63,564 bases of DNA from Acanthaster planci. Lineage: Eukaryota > Echinodermata > Asteroidea > Valvatida > Acanthasteridae. The notes beneath the pieces were generated by a model. The model worked only from the letters and a program-made list of their open reading frames with translations. It did not search any database and was not told the DNA's origin. The stretch lies in contig NW_019091660.1 in assembly GCF_001949145.1 (NCBI RefSeq), forward strand, positions 33,082-96,645, given 5' to 3'. The position numbers were made by a program, and so were the translations under genes. This document shows positions 20,840 through 34,766 of the stretch, piece by piece (positions within the stretch are counted from its first letter, which is position 1; every line of letters starts with the position of its first letter).

Positions 20840-22940
20840 GATACAGCCTCACTGTTCACGAGGTCGTAATCTTTCCTGTCGTTGAAAACAAGTTGCCACC
20901 TTGCTTCATTCTGTCACGAGGCGGCGCTGTTTCTGTCCATTTTTTCCCGACAAAATATTGACTGAAACTGCGGCTGGCGCTGTGTTGGTTTGATAAAGTT
21001 GCAGAAATGAACCTCCTGAAGGTGCTTTCAAGTATAGCTTTCACGAGTAGACGAGGGTTCAACAGCGCCATCAGGGTTTAGCTTGGTTGAGTTTTGTATG
21101 GTAGAGCAATAAAGTTTGGAAGAAAGTACGATTCAACGGTGACCACACCTAAAAAGATGTAGAATCGGCCATATCAAAATCTGGGAGCCTGAGCGTAGAA
21201 AGGAATGAACAATAAAATGAATAGTGCCTATCACCTCTGATGAAAAAATTCAAATTATAATTGCTCGTTAGTGCATAACCAAAAAGGTAATTCAGAAAAA
21301 TATCTGTGAATCCCACGAAAATTTAAAAAAAAATAAATACCGAAATGCAAACTGCTCCACTGAGGATGTGAGGCAAAAGAGTTTGCCAACCAAAGTTAAA
21401 TTTTCTACAAACGTTGGCCCAGATGTTGGTCAAGATTTATAAACAAAAGAAAGGTCCGGAGCACCATCACCATGATGCCCGTAGTCCATTGCAAACAAAG
21501 TAATAAGGGCCCAGTTTTGTTTAGGAATACAAGCCCGTTGTCTGGTCCTGTCCGTGGCTTTTATTCTTCCTTTTTTACCCTTCCGCTCATTTGGACTACA
21601 TCAGAATTAAATAATCGTCTTTGGCAGGCCAGTGGGGCAAAGGGAAGGGATATATGACAACAACCCAAAAATCCCTTGGCTGTGGTCAAGGGCGAAATCA
21701 GAACCATTTTTTTCACGAGCGGTCAATATTGGGTCTTTTTAGGCTTGAGGCAAAAATTTGGAAATTTTTTATCCCAGCTTATATGATCTGTCTGAAGAAG
21801 AGAAATTAAGTCGACACAAATATCGTGTTTTGTTATTTTTCACAAAAAGAGTTGTTGGCTCCTTTATGTCGGGGGGATGACCCCGTTGCCCTTTCCCAGA
21901 ACGGCTGTTTGGCCCTGGTCAGTGCGTCCCTCACTTAATAAACACCCCGGCTCCTCAAATTACGCAAATGAGGCTGAATTTGCGCTAGATCCAGCCTTTT
22001 GGTTGGTTGAGAGGCTCGAAAACGGCGAAAAAGAGGCGTGGTTTTCTCAGGACAGGCGGGCTTCATTACTGTGGTCATTCGAGAAAATCGGGGTTGGGGA
22101 CTAGATCTCACGTTACACCGTGATACAGATTGTGAGGACTTTCACGTACATGCCAAAACCTTTTCGTCATCAGCACGGTATATTTACAGTTTCGACTCAC
22201 TTGTGCCTTTCAGAACCACTCCTCTTTCATAAAAGAGACTTCGTTTTACACGGTGCATCCGAAAGCCTCCTACACTTCCTCAAACACCTTGCAAAGCTTC
22301 AAATCTTACTGATGTGACCCCATCCTATGCTCAGCGCTCTCTCTCTTTCAAAAACACAAACGAAAACTCTCTTTTGTTCCAATACATGAAGATAGGTGCC
22401 TTCTATTAAATTTCATCAACAAAGAAGTGTTTCAGCGGTGAACTCACTAATTGTTTTTTTTTTCAATTTACAACAAATAACATATGTAGTTGTATTTTGA
22501 AAATACCTGAGATCTCCATAAGGAAAAGTGTGCCCCCAAAAAATCCATTTCGTTAGCTTTATTTTCACTTTTATGCTCACAGTATACTCAATGTTGTTTT
22601 GGCTCAGTTCTGTTCGGTTCAGTCCGGTTCTGTCCAGTTCGGTCGGTTTGTTTTTTCTGTACTTTCCTGACAAATGGATACGACAGCTCTGTAGCTGGGA
22701 TGTCATTACAGGAAAACACTTCTCAAGTTTTCGGTTCAAATCGTGAACCCAAACTCTGCTTATTACAATTTCTGGGTAAACTACGCTAACTGGCCTGCTG
22801 TCATGAACTAAAACAACCAAAGTGAACAAATATTTATAACGGCAAAATATGTAAGTTACTGGCAATTTCTAGTTGCCGAAATAAATGTAACACCAAGGTT
22901 ACCTGCTGCTTCATCTGACCCGGACCAGCCAGCTGACCCT
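20840..22940. other. Intergenic, nothing recognised
   Basis: No gene recognised. GTTGGCCCAGATGTTGGTCA near 21414-21433 recalls the short-word repeats further left. Confidence 0.5.
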
Positions 22941-22941
22941 G

Positions 22942-23020
22942 GCAAGCTCGGTAGTTGAGTGGTTAAGACGTCTGCACTAGTAAGAAGAAGGTCGAAGGTT
23001 CGAATCCCACCCGAATAAGC
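22942..23020 (+). mobile_element. tRNA-derived SINE head
   Basis: An A-box-like TAGTTGAGTGG at 22952-22962 and a perfect B box GGTTCGAATCC at 22997-23007 are spaced as in a tRNA promoter. The T-stem does not pair well and the acceptor stem is poor, so this is a SINE head or pseudo-tRNA rather than a working tRNA. It shares GACGTCTGCA...TAAGA..GG..GGTTCGAATCC with the copy at 24290-24370. The extent of the non-tRNA tail is unknown. Confidence 0.6.
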
Positions 23021-24290
23021 TTGTGAATTTTTCATATGCTCTCGGACATGCATTGACATGCAGTGTTTATGAATATAAGTCGGTGTAAGGTCAAAAATAA
23101 CCCGTAATTAAAACTAACACCAAGGTTTCTGCTTCTGATGACATCAAACCCTGCCTCATAAATAGGCAAATCTTTGTTAAAATGAAAAGTGATAAATTAC
23201 TCAAATACTCTGTAATTGATAAGCTATAATTCTGACTCCCGTTGAAATACATTTTCTGTTGCCAATTATAATATTTGAGTTTACAATACGAGAAGACATT
23301 TGAGATTTCAGCAGCAATCAAACTGAATTTCTGCGAATATCAGACGACAGTAGTGTTGATAAATTATGATCGGCAGACGGTTTTCCCCTAAGGACTACCT
23401 TGACTACGCTTCGCAGAAAGGTCGTTAAAAGCCTGTCCCTTTGATTTAAAACATACATTGTATAGACTGCATATTTTTAATCAAGCTCGCACTATAAAGC
23501 AGAAAAATGTACCGCTATAAACGCGCATTTTGGTTTTAATTGCTGATATATGATAGAAACTGTGTATTATTTTTATATATTCATTCGAATTTCTGGGGAA
23601 AAATACTTAAAAATAGACACTAAAGAAGAATCGTACATATCAATACTTTTAAAATGCAACATTTGGTAGAAAATTTAGCATTGTGAGGTTAAATTTCGAA
23701 TTCAACGAAAATGTTGGGTTTTTCCGGCATAGGGCTCGCCTTGTAAAGTATTCATTTTGGTTTGCCAGACACACTTCGGCCTACGCACGGGAATATATTC
23801 CTCATGATTATAGCAGAAAATGGGAAGCACATTATGTTTTAAGTAATGAAATTAAGTCGATGGAAATAGGTCACGTCTGTGCTCATTCCAATTTATAACA
23901 GAGAAAAAAGACCCGCAAAAACCAGGCTAGATTTTCTTTTCTTTTTTTATTCGCTGTGCCAAAATTAGACGGAACGACGTAAACACTTCAAATGGAGTGC
24001 CTGTAGTCTCAGTCAACGGAATGTCTGGCTTTTTTTCTCCTTCTTCCTTTATTTTATTTTTGTCACAACCTGCACAACCTCAACAAAAAGAGATTGAAGC
24101 GGCTGCAAAATAGTCGTTTGAAGTTCTTTTACATATCGTGAATTACCTATTGTTTTGATTTGTTTTCATTCATGAGAAATTTTGCCTCAGATCAATAAAG
24201 ATTTGAAACCTTCGTTTACTCTTCCCTGGGGTGACGAATTGAGTACCGTAGTCATCGTCCAGTCTAAATGCTAGTGGGGAAAATTAACAA
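23020..24290. other. Intergenic, nothing recognised
   Basis: AT-rich. No gene or repeat recognised. Confidence 0.5.
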
Positions 24291-24370
24291 GCGTCCTCCG
24301 ACTGGATTCGAACCAACACCCTCCTCTTACGTATGCAAACGTCTGAAACAGTCAAAACCGTAAAAAAAAA
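24290..24370 (-). mobile_element. tRNA-derived SINE head, second copy
   Basis: The minus strand has GACGTTTGCATACGTAAGAG followed by the B box GGTTCGAATCC (24314-24304). It is the same family as 22942-23020 in the opposite orientation. The A box is eroded. Confidence 0.5.
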
Positions 24371-24379
24371 CACTATGGT

Positions 24380-27300
24380 GTTACATTGATATGAATTTAA
24401 CAGTCTGGGTATAAATGTTGGCCAACACCAGACTGATACCAACGGTTACTTCGGTCAAACACTGTTGAAGAAAAGTTTGGTCAGGAGGTGTAAATTTGAA
24501 AATCTGCCACTCCGTCCAGTTGGTATCACCGCCCATGCATCCCCTCCACAAAGACAACAACTGTCCAGATTAGCACGTCATTACTATTTCTTGGTTACTT
24601 TTTACCCAAAATGTTCACAGCTTGATCCAATTTTGTGCTGCACTTTTATTCAATTTGATGGGATATTACTGGGTTGGCCAGAACAAAATGTTAGATGGAA
24701 TTAGGCCTATGTATGATTTTAAAAAATATTAATAAAAGTCATTTAAAGGCGGCAGATTATACTGTCATTCGATTGAATGCTAAAACACTACTATGTTAGG
24801 TTTATACCATAATTAACATCCATCCACATTGGCGAAGTGTTTTGGTATACGTCTACAAAGTACAAGGCCACAAGGTACGAGACAGTATCGACAGTATTCA
24901 TGCGTCGGCCATCTTGAGTTGAAAGTGAAGTTAAACTTTTTTTTATTTGGGTGACCTGAGAGTAAAATATAAAATTTCGTACAACTTCAGGCCATTTTTT
25001 GTTTTGAGTAAATTCAAAATTTGTGAAAGATTGTATCTAAATATTTTTAGCCACATGTTAACAAATTTAAGCTGAGGGTTGGAACCCGTAGAGTCTCGAA
25101 GCACTCTATCAGATTACATTGAATATGATAGATTCAAGGAACAAGATAAAATGACTTCCCCGAATAAGTTCTGTTCATCTTGAACACAGATTTTGCGGGT
25201 CACAACGCTTATCAAGAGGTAATATGAGTTCCTTACTATATTCACGTCGTTAATTCTTGAAAAAAATTAATATAGGCCTATTTCTAAGGTCAACGGCCTT
25301 TAAAACTGCATGGTATGGACGGTGTTAGGTTTGGAATAGTGGGCGTATCTGTTTGTTAACCCCCACCAGTCATGAGATTCCAGAAATCAACAACAAAATG
25401 AGGTAGCCTGTTTCAGTAACATGGATACATCATTATCTGGGTTAAATAATTACCGTCAAACTTGCATCTCGTCGGTCACGAAGCCGGACTCTGGTCGGCG
25501 CCTCTTGGCCAAACTGACAGCAATAGAGATTAATCGTCTGTAGAGTAAACATGTTTAAGGGTCTCTCAAGCACACAGACTGAATGCGCAATATCACGGAG
25601 TTGAAGTTCCACACACCTATATCATAAATTTGACTTTAAATTACTTACGTAAGAACGCACATCTGGACATCAAAGTTTATGTTATTACAAGGTTTCATAA
25701 ACGTATCCTTGTTTGGACGATACTGTCCGTTTAAAGAATGGATATTAAAAATTTACCTGAAATTTTATCCTAATCCCAGAAGCAAAGACTTCTGCATTCC
25801 ATACTAAATTTTCTTGCTACTGCCATCTAAATACATTTCCGTATTTGTTCCTTGGTTGAGGACCCATGGCGGTTCATCCCGGCTTTACGTTGAAGGTCAC
25901 GATAAGGAAGAGGATACTCATTTTTTCCTACATAGACATAAGCCCCAAGGCTCCCTTTTCCCCCCTTCCGTCATGGCTGTGGATCCATTCAGTTGTTGCG
26001 AGCGCGCTGCTAAAATTGTAAGCTTGATCCAGAATGGCCATGTAAATCATGTAAATTTTATCTGTTCTCTCGAATTCACAATTCTGTTGTGTTTTAGAGC
26101 TATGGCGCTGGTAGAACTGACACCTTTGCAATCGCCAGTATACGATGCAAATTGGTGGTACTGCGTATATGTTTAATTGTGTGCCCATTATTGACAGCTC
26201 GAGCTTGCAGATTTCATGTTGTCCTAGTTAATTCTAAAAGAAGAGTGTGACTTCAATTTCAAAACAACATAGTGAGCAATACGGAGGCGGGCGAGTTCTC
26301 AGACAAGATGACCTTTGTGGAGTTCACCGAGTCGAAGGAGCGGCTTAAGTCCAATTAAGATTTGAGAGTCCTCGGCCACAGCAATTTTGATGTCATCGAA
26401 AATTAAGTGCAATCCTTCTCTGCAATATAAACAGAATAAGGTCCGTGCCTTAACTAACCTGATAATTGACAGTTACAGGCGCACAGTAGTGGGTGGGGTT
26501 TGCTGTACGCGTGTCAAGAGGAGGTGTGTTTTTTTAATGATAGGCCTACTTTGAATTTCAAAATTCACATCCAATAGCAGGTTTGGGATAACCGTTTTCT
26601 CGGTTTAGTTTCCACGGGTGACAGTTGATAAAAGAGATCAGCATCCTACTTAAGAGGAGCCCAGTTGCTAGTCCACTTGCAATCCTTTTCACGTTCTTTT
26701 ACGGGGCACCTTCTTAAAACAATATGAAAATGATTTTTCCCTTCCCCAGTATAAACGATGCCAGCTTCCGTCTTGTAAGCTTTTAGCTTATACGTTACAA
26801 AAAGTACGGGAAATGATGCGCTATGTAAATAGTTGACATAATATTGCATTACAAAAAGGTGAATTTAAAAATGGCGCAGAAGTTAATCCACCTCTTCTGT
26901 TTTACGTAAGCCCGATGCATGGCAATTAAGAGTCTGTCTTGGAATTGGTTCGTCTCTCTTTTCAGCTAGTAAGGGATGAACATGCTTTATTTGACAAAAG
27001 GAATGGCGTTGGATAGTTTTACAAGCCCTTAACTTTGCAACAACGGAGGCACATCGTTTGGCTCACTGATAATTTTGGCTGTTTTTTATCGAAGATACGA
27101 ATTAGTAATTCTTTTTCATACACATCACAAGTTGTTTGAGTATTGGCCTATTTTGCGCTGAATGCCAGCGGAGATGGAGTCACATTCAACCAGCAGCTGA
27201 GACGGTTATGTTGATTCTAGAGCCGAAGGAAGGTTTGGCGTCTAAAAGCTCCACGAGGCGAAATGGCGGGAGTCGAAATATTAGATTATAGATCGATTTT

Positions 27301-30300
27301 GACTTGAATGTGGAGTCGGGGCAGGTGACTAAGCTTGGAAATGTCTTCCTTCGGAACTTCGTTACATATTTCCCCGAGAGGATTGATTGCTTATATTCGA
27401 AGGTAACATTTGGATTACTTGTCAGCGTTATTATATCTCCATTCCAGCTCTACATAGCTAGCAAAATCCTGTAAACATCATCCTTGAAATGCTGCAGTTC
27501 TGGACAATCACTCGAAAACACAGTCTACGGCGACAGTTTGTTTTCCTTTATCGGCATGACATGTTTTCCAACTTGCAGTCGCCACTAGTTCATTACAAAG
27601 CCACGTGCGAACATAAAAAAGAAAAAAATTGACTGCTAAATTCTTCGAAAATGAAGCGGAGAGGATTTCAATATTGATGCCACTCATCTATTCCAGGAGC
27701 ACCGAGTCTTTGTCAATGAGGCCTGGGATTTCTTGGTATGGTTGGTACCCGCTAGCTTATCCTTTTATGGCGTTCGGTTACCGCTGGGAACCCGCCTCCC
27801 ATCTTACACGCCTGAGGCGACCGCAAGATTCTCAATGTTCCCGCCAAAATTGTCACTGTGGATTACCGCTCACACATAAGCGTTCTTCTTGGTAGCAACC
27901 AGCCACCCCCCCCCTCTCATCTGTCTTCCAATCAAGGAATTGCATACTTACATATGTGAAATATTCCACATTGCATACTCTGTGTTTTCCATTGAGTATA
28001 ATTTGCGTAACACTCCAAATGATTCATTAAGTAAACGAACACTGTGTTGAGTGTAAAGGGGCAATATTGCCATTATCCAGAATATATGAAATTTTGCCAC
28101 TGTTATTCATTTGTTTGGTATTTTGATCATTGTAACTAATAATTACATCCTGCACGATATACCAACGAAAAAATCACCGTTTGTCACGACATCTTCAAAT
28201 TACGGTTGTTCAATGACAGTGCCTTGATTAAAATGAGGAAAATTATCTCTATGAGGACCTCGCTGCGTGGCATACACTTCTGCACTGTCTGTTTTGATAA
28301 GGAATTCAACTCACAAGGTCATGCTGCTTACAAATCCAAAAATATATGAGTAGACAGGCAACACTGACAATGACGTCAGAAAAGGTTATTACGTCTTGCC
28401 ATTGATGAAATTAGCTTCGGTAGTGCACTGCAAGTAACCGTTAAGTAGTTATGCTGAATTCCAAGTAAATCGTGCAGCGAGTCAAAATAGACAATGAAAT
28501 AAGTCCAAACAATACACTGTAATATGATTGCCAAACCATATTCTGGTCAATAAACAGGACGTGACTGCTGTTAGGAATGTGCAAACAGGGAATATAAATC
28601 TAAATAGATAAAGCATTATCAGGATTACATATCGCAAAAGTTTCCTATGTGTAGAAATTAAGGTTTTCATGGTCGTGCTCGTGCCAACATGACCGACTCG
28701 AATGAAGTCTATTCTAGTAAGGTAACCGCAGTTCACCCTTTCTGGAGTAAATTGCCAAGCTCCCTCAATTGGTCTGACGTAATTCAGGAAGCGATTGGGA
28801 GGGCACGGTCCTGTCGCAAACTAATTGAGAGATTCGCCGGGGTTGATTACCACTGAAACTTCTCCGGATCCAAGCGGGCCGTCTGGACAGTCACTTCCCG
28901 TTAGGCGCCTTTCCCGCCCAGCCCGTTCTCATCCCGGGCGCTGTACTTGACGGCTTACAAAATGCAATGACCGTGAATGAATGGCCACCAATATAATACC
29001 ACTTGGTATTCTTAAAATCAGCCATCAGTTGATTTAGCATGTCAGTCACAGGAGTCAGGTCATTGTGCGTTGAAGGCTCCGTTTACACGAGCAACTTAGC
29101 CAGCGCGATGGTGTGTCGACTTGATTTTTCTTTTTTGGTGTGTATGATAGAGGGAGTGATCGCCCACAGGCTTGCGTGTGTGAGAAATAAACCAATGTTG
29201 AAAATATAATTTAAAAAATCGATTTATAAATAAATGATTCAAAATCATAATAAACGATGAAGTGTGCTAAAACGGGAAATAATCTCGCTGAATCGATGTG
29301 TATGTCAAGAAAAACTGTTTTGCAACTGCATGTGATTGGCTTGTGCGTGTAGGACTCCATTCGATAAAAGAACAGAGAGGTGTGAATGATAGATGACACG
29401 TAGGTGCTCCGTCGTTCCAAGCTCATCAAATTACATCTTTTAGTTAGATATCAGTCAACTGTTTCATGATAATTGGTTCCGGCAATTTCAAAAGGGTGGA
29501 ACAGGAGAAACATTGCAACAAATGTATGGGAGTAAGGGACAATTTCCCACAACCCGAACTCTACACGTTCTCAATAAGTTACGCTCTGATATTTTGGGTG
29601 GAGTTGGTTGGAATTAAGGCTACTTTTGTCCTCTTCCTTGATTTGAACTTCCTTTTCGAGTTTACCTGAGATTTAAATTTAAATCCCCGCTGAGAAGAGA
29701 GGACAGTGTAATCGAAAGCGGCACAAAGATCCAGTCAGTCTTTGTCATCAGAGACTGTATACTGCCAAACAACCTATATCCTATCGACTACCTGCAGAGG
29801 GATACTGTTGGAGTCGTTTATATTTTACTTCCGCGTACGTCAAGAGACGGTTCATCGTCGGTATTTCTCCGTCGACTTCCTGACGAGATGAAATCAACGC
29901 GCTCATCAATTCGACTGCAGGGATTGAATTAGATTCGCAAATGCCTGACTCGAAGCTCTTATTAGCTGCACTAAAGCCATGCGCACTACTAAAGGAAAAT
30001 AGTGTTTCCACTCTGAACTGGTGGGCTCTCTGCATGGCTAATGAAATCATAGGCATCTTGTAACAAGGGAGAAATGTAGAGCCTCACCTTGTGAATATAT
30101 ACACTGGGAGCTCGAATCTAGCTGAAAATAAACAGGGCGACAGGTTAGATATCATCACACAACGTTGACGATGTTTGCGTTCGCTGCCAACTGCAGAAGA
30201 TGGACATTTTAACGGGCGTTTCAATGAGGTACAGTTCGACGCAGAGTGGAGGATGAACTGCTAAAATTGTATGAATAACATCTCTTACGTGGAAATATCT

Positions 30301-33300
30301 TATGTATTGATAATTCCATCTGACTTTCTTTAGGGTTTTCTCCGAAGTTCGAAGGCAGATGGAGAACCCACATAAGCCTAAGTTTAATCCACGTGCTAAT
30401 TATGCAGATCACAGTTTGAAGACCACTCGAAATCCACAACCCCAATATTTACGCTCCAAACAGTTCCCATTTATTTAAGATAACTGCAAAGGATATATTT
30501 TAATCGGGGAAAAACCGCGTCCCTGTTTTTCTTTCTTTAGTTGTGCAAACAGCGCCGCGCCCACTGGATCGCCTTGGGCTCGCTCCGCCGATTCCCACGA
30601 GATCTCGCGACTAGGGTGCCTTCCGGTGACATCGTCTACAAGAAAACAATAATTAACTGCGATCCATGACGAAATTCAGCGTTAAAGTTTGACCGAGACT
30701 TGTTTTTCCTCTAAGTTCTTCCTTTTCTGTGTTCTTTATATTTGTGATTCAGCATTTAGGGAATAAAAAATTTATTTATGTCACTCGTTCGAGATATACT
30801 TCAATTTACCATTGACCTGTAAAATGATTCAGTTTACTGACTCATAATTCTACGCTGGAGTTTAAAATCGTCAACAGTTAAACCCAAGTGTGGGGGCTTG
30901 TTATCCATGCAACTTCACTCAAAACATTCAGCACTCACAACAAAAGTATGTTTCGTAGGTTATAGGTACAATTTATACACATTCATGCAGACAAATAAAT
31001 CATCTAGTTATTGACTGCATCGCTCGTCCATGAAGCCTTTCTAAAATTAGATTAGCATAATGCATAATTGAAAAATTTCTGACATTGGAAACCATCCCCA
31101 TAACAAACGGAAGCTACTATAGCATATATGCTCTAAAACGCCTTTGTAACGCGGGCAGGACAGAGCTGTCACTCTGACAACAATAAAGAATTTCCTTATA
31201 TAATAATATTATGTTGCCACGATGGTTGTGCCAAGTACCCCGGGTGTACGTGTTCAAGACTAAATTCGTCAAGTTTCATAGGCATACATCGCATTAGGCG
31301 TAAGCCCTTGCATAGATGCCTTTTGGATGTTAGAGCACGGGCCGAACTGTTCAGTACCAGAAATGTATCCACATTTGCACCTGGTAATTCATGGTCCAAG
31401 TGAATAAACAAGACTTTATACAGTTACATCTTACAGATGCACCATTTATACACTTCACATTGCCGTTTTTACCAGTCTCAACCGAAAGAAGCTTTGTCCA
31501 ACCTGTAAAAGCATTTATTTTCACATATTTCAGAAGACATGTTCCGAAGCGCTTCTTATCTTTACGACAACATTGTTATGCATTGTAAAATGACCACAGA
31601 CACCATTATATAAGCGTTACACGCGATATTGTATACTTTTGGAAACTTCCACTTGTTTCAATAATTTATGTTTATAGTGTAATGCTGTTTCCCGGCCTCC
31701 TCATTTTATACAGCATATTCATCATGTTCCACATCAGCAGAACCAACAATCTTCAATCACCACATCCCTCCCCCGTGTACGACAACCTGAATCGATTCTC
31801 GGGAGTGTCAAAATGCTAATCACTTTCACGGGACCTCGTGCATTCTCGCCTTCCAAAGAAAAGCCACAGGAGTTACAGCATTCCAACTTTAATCATCATT
31901 TTTTCTTCGCTCCCTACTTCTTCCTCTCCGTGCGTTTTTCATCCTTCGTGTAATCATTACACTTCCACTTTCTCACGCCATTACATCCTTTCTCTCGTAA
32001 ATTCGGCTGCCTATTTCTTTTCATTTTACTTCCTCATACATGTGCATGGCTATCCCTTGTGTCCCAACACATCATCGGTTGTTTACCAAACTGTGCCGAA
32101 TGTCTCAAGCATCACAGAATAATAATGGGTTATTCAAGCACGGCATCTTTTTTCAGCATCGTCTAATTTTTCGCTCAAAAATCCTTCTCCTAAAGAGTCG
32201 CCATGCAGGATATATATTACGGTATACATCATTTGTGTCGAATTTTGGCCAAGTGCTCAAGATAATTCACACAGTGTGGGAACCACGTGAAACAAAATAT
32301 TCCCTTATTATTAATACAAAAATGGCTTCATACAATATTCCACAAACTAAACACAACCTTGTACTCGCTGGGAAACATTTTAAAAAATGTTGGATTTTAA
32401 CACCAATATTTAAGCCAATTACACAATTCGTAAAAATGACATATATTCTGGTTTTGTGTTCAGATTAACACTATGAGAGAACTGACAGATCAAACACTCT
32501 ATACTGAATTTAACTCTCAGTTTCAACCTAAGATTTTTTAACATTTGTGACCCTTTGGGAAAAATTAAACAAACCAGAGTTACTATTTCTCCTTTTTTTC
32601 TGAGATTCTAGGATTGGTTTACTTTCTTGACGTAATTGGAAACAAAATCAAAATGAAGATGCATATACAGGCACTTCGTGGAATTATTTACATTGCCTCA
32701 AGGTTGTTTTTAGAATTACTGCGACGACGATTATTTCAATCACAAGAGATTTGGTTAATTTCTAGACTTTCCTGTCTAGATTTCACAATCACGATTGTCT
32801 CGTTCCTGCTTTTTCAATCTGTATAATGGAATATTCACAGGTTTAGGAAAGCCCACATAAGTTGATATTTCATAATCTTACGATTAATTCCAGTTTGTCG
32901 CAAAAAAAATGAAAAGCAAGGTCTTGAAATTACATTTCTGTATAAATCAAAAAATGCATGCACATCTTGAAAAAGATAATTTAGAGGTTTTGAACCGTCA
33001 TATTTTCGGAAATCGTAAATTATATGGGTGCCTGATTTCAAATATAAGGCGAAATCAATGCAATTATTACGGCTAATAACCGGCTCTGTGCTAGGAAACT
33101 TAGAGACGAAGATGCATCGGCTGACAGCTTCTTCTTCTACTCTCCGTGATTTGGTAAAGGCATATAACTAGAAAGTACTAATGGTGAGCTGTAATGCATT
33201 TTGTTCGGTTGGGTCTATATCAATTCACACTTTGATACATAATGTTTCAAGAATAAATATTTCTTCAAGTCTTTATTTTGCAAAGAGGAATGCGTCTTTA

Positions 33301-34380
33301 CAGCAATGAAAGGTTTAGAGGATTTATCATTCCAGGGGTAATTTTAATGACTGCAATCTTTCACAACAATTAATTTCGACTCATGATCTTCCCAATATAG
33401 TGCCTAGCTATCTACCAATCAGAGAAATGAATGGATTTGTAATAACAAACATCCTTGTAAAACTTGGAAACAGAGTACGCGAAATTCAAAATGGATTACA
33501 TAAGGATTTAAAACGCCTAAAAACTACGGGTTTTCTCAAAGCAATAATTTGTAAACGTAAAACCTGGGGATGCCATCACGTGTAATACGAGTAGATAATA
33601 TTAGTGGATATCTCACGAGCATCTCACCGAAAATGTCGGGTTACAAATAATCCCTCAGTCTGCACAATCTATCGGTCTTTATCGTTATTTTACGGGGAGC
33701 GAGTAATGAAAAAAGCAGATGAATTGTCTGTGCGGTGGGACTGGCTTCCGTATTGATTTAACTTCAGCCGAACCGACTCAGAGTGCAACTTTCTGTGTAA
33801 TAACTCACTGGAAATTCATCAACACGAAAACACGTGCCTCATCTTTCAACTGTACACACTGTGACATTATCATTATCGAGGTTGAAAAACAGGTGATCGC
33901 TTGTACACTCAGCAACTGACGATACATTTGGTTATGTGTCTAATGAACATTAGATGTCTCAAAATAGACTCGTAGAGAATGAAAATGACAACACCGCATC
34001 TTCCAGGCATGGTCAAATAAGCATGGCTGAGGTAAACATCATTGCAGATAATTGTTCGATCAATTGGTGATGACCATGTCATCTGCTTGGATGTGGTATG
34101 TTTTGATGTCGATGTCATCCGTTGACTTGCATGATATCTGTCAACACAAATCACGAGATGACTACAGTTGGGAAATGTTCAACTGCCACAGCCGATTCAC
34201 TATCCGTTGCAACGCCGTTAATGTTTAAGCTGAAATTGTTCTTTAATTGCTTTATTTTGTCGTTATTCAACATTTCAAATGGAACGTATTACTCATCAAT
34301 ATGCCCGCTACACTGTCGACATATAAACTCACCAATTATTTCTTATTCTTAAAGATCATAGTTTTGATGGAAAGTTTTCA
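24380..34380. other. 10-kb intergenic region, no gene recognised
   Basis: Open frames here (for example 25814-26176 plus and 29781-30056 minus) lack known domains and splice context. GC-rich patches occur at 28745-28975 and 30545-30640. A gene-like short frame at 26278-26358 is described under findings. No RNA gene or clear mobile element was seen. Confidence 0.45.
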
Positions 34381-34477
34381 TATTAATGTCACATTTATTT
34401 TTATGTTTTTTCATCTACACCACTAAACGAAATGAGAGCGTCTAACGTGGCCAATTTCCATCATATGCCGTTTTATC

Positions 34478-34487
34478 TTTATTTATT
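34478..34487 (-). terminator. Candidate poly(A) signals of the receptor gene
   Basis: The minus strand has two overlapping AATAAA hexamers (CAATAAATAAAG) about 280 bases after the receptor stop codon. Another AATAAA lies at 34399-34394. Motif only. Confidence 0.35.
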
Positions 34488-34766
34488 GTGGCTACACAAA
34501 AATAAGCCTGTCAAATAGAACAGTATAAGTTCTGTAGACAGACAGAGATCATGGTGACCCAACACTATACCCCGTTTCTTGCCCTTTTAAAGAGATCAAA
34601 TACGATTCTTAACCATGAAGAATGTAGAATAAAAGTGTCGTACCTCAGGAACAAAGTAGACTACAATCATGAATCTTAACGTTAAAAAGCCACCTTAGAA
34701 AAACACAGACGCTGGAGATTGTATGGGGGAAGTTACGTCCCAATTTGAAAAACTCAGAGAGAAACG

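Noticed and set aside
25814-26176. 120-codon plus-strand frame as a gene
   Set aside because: No domain, ordinary composition, no splice or promoter context.
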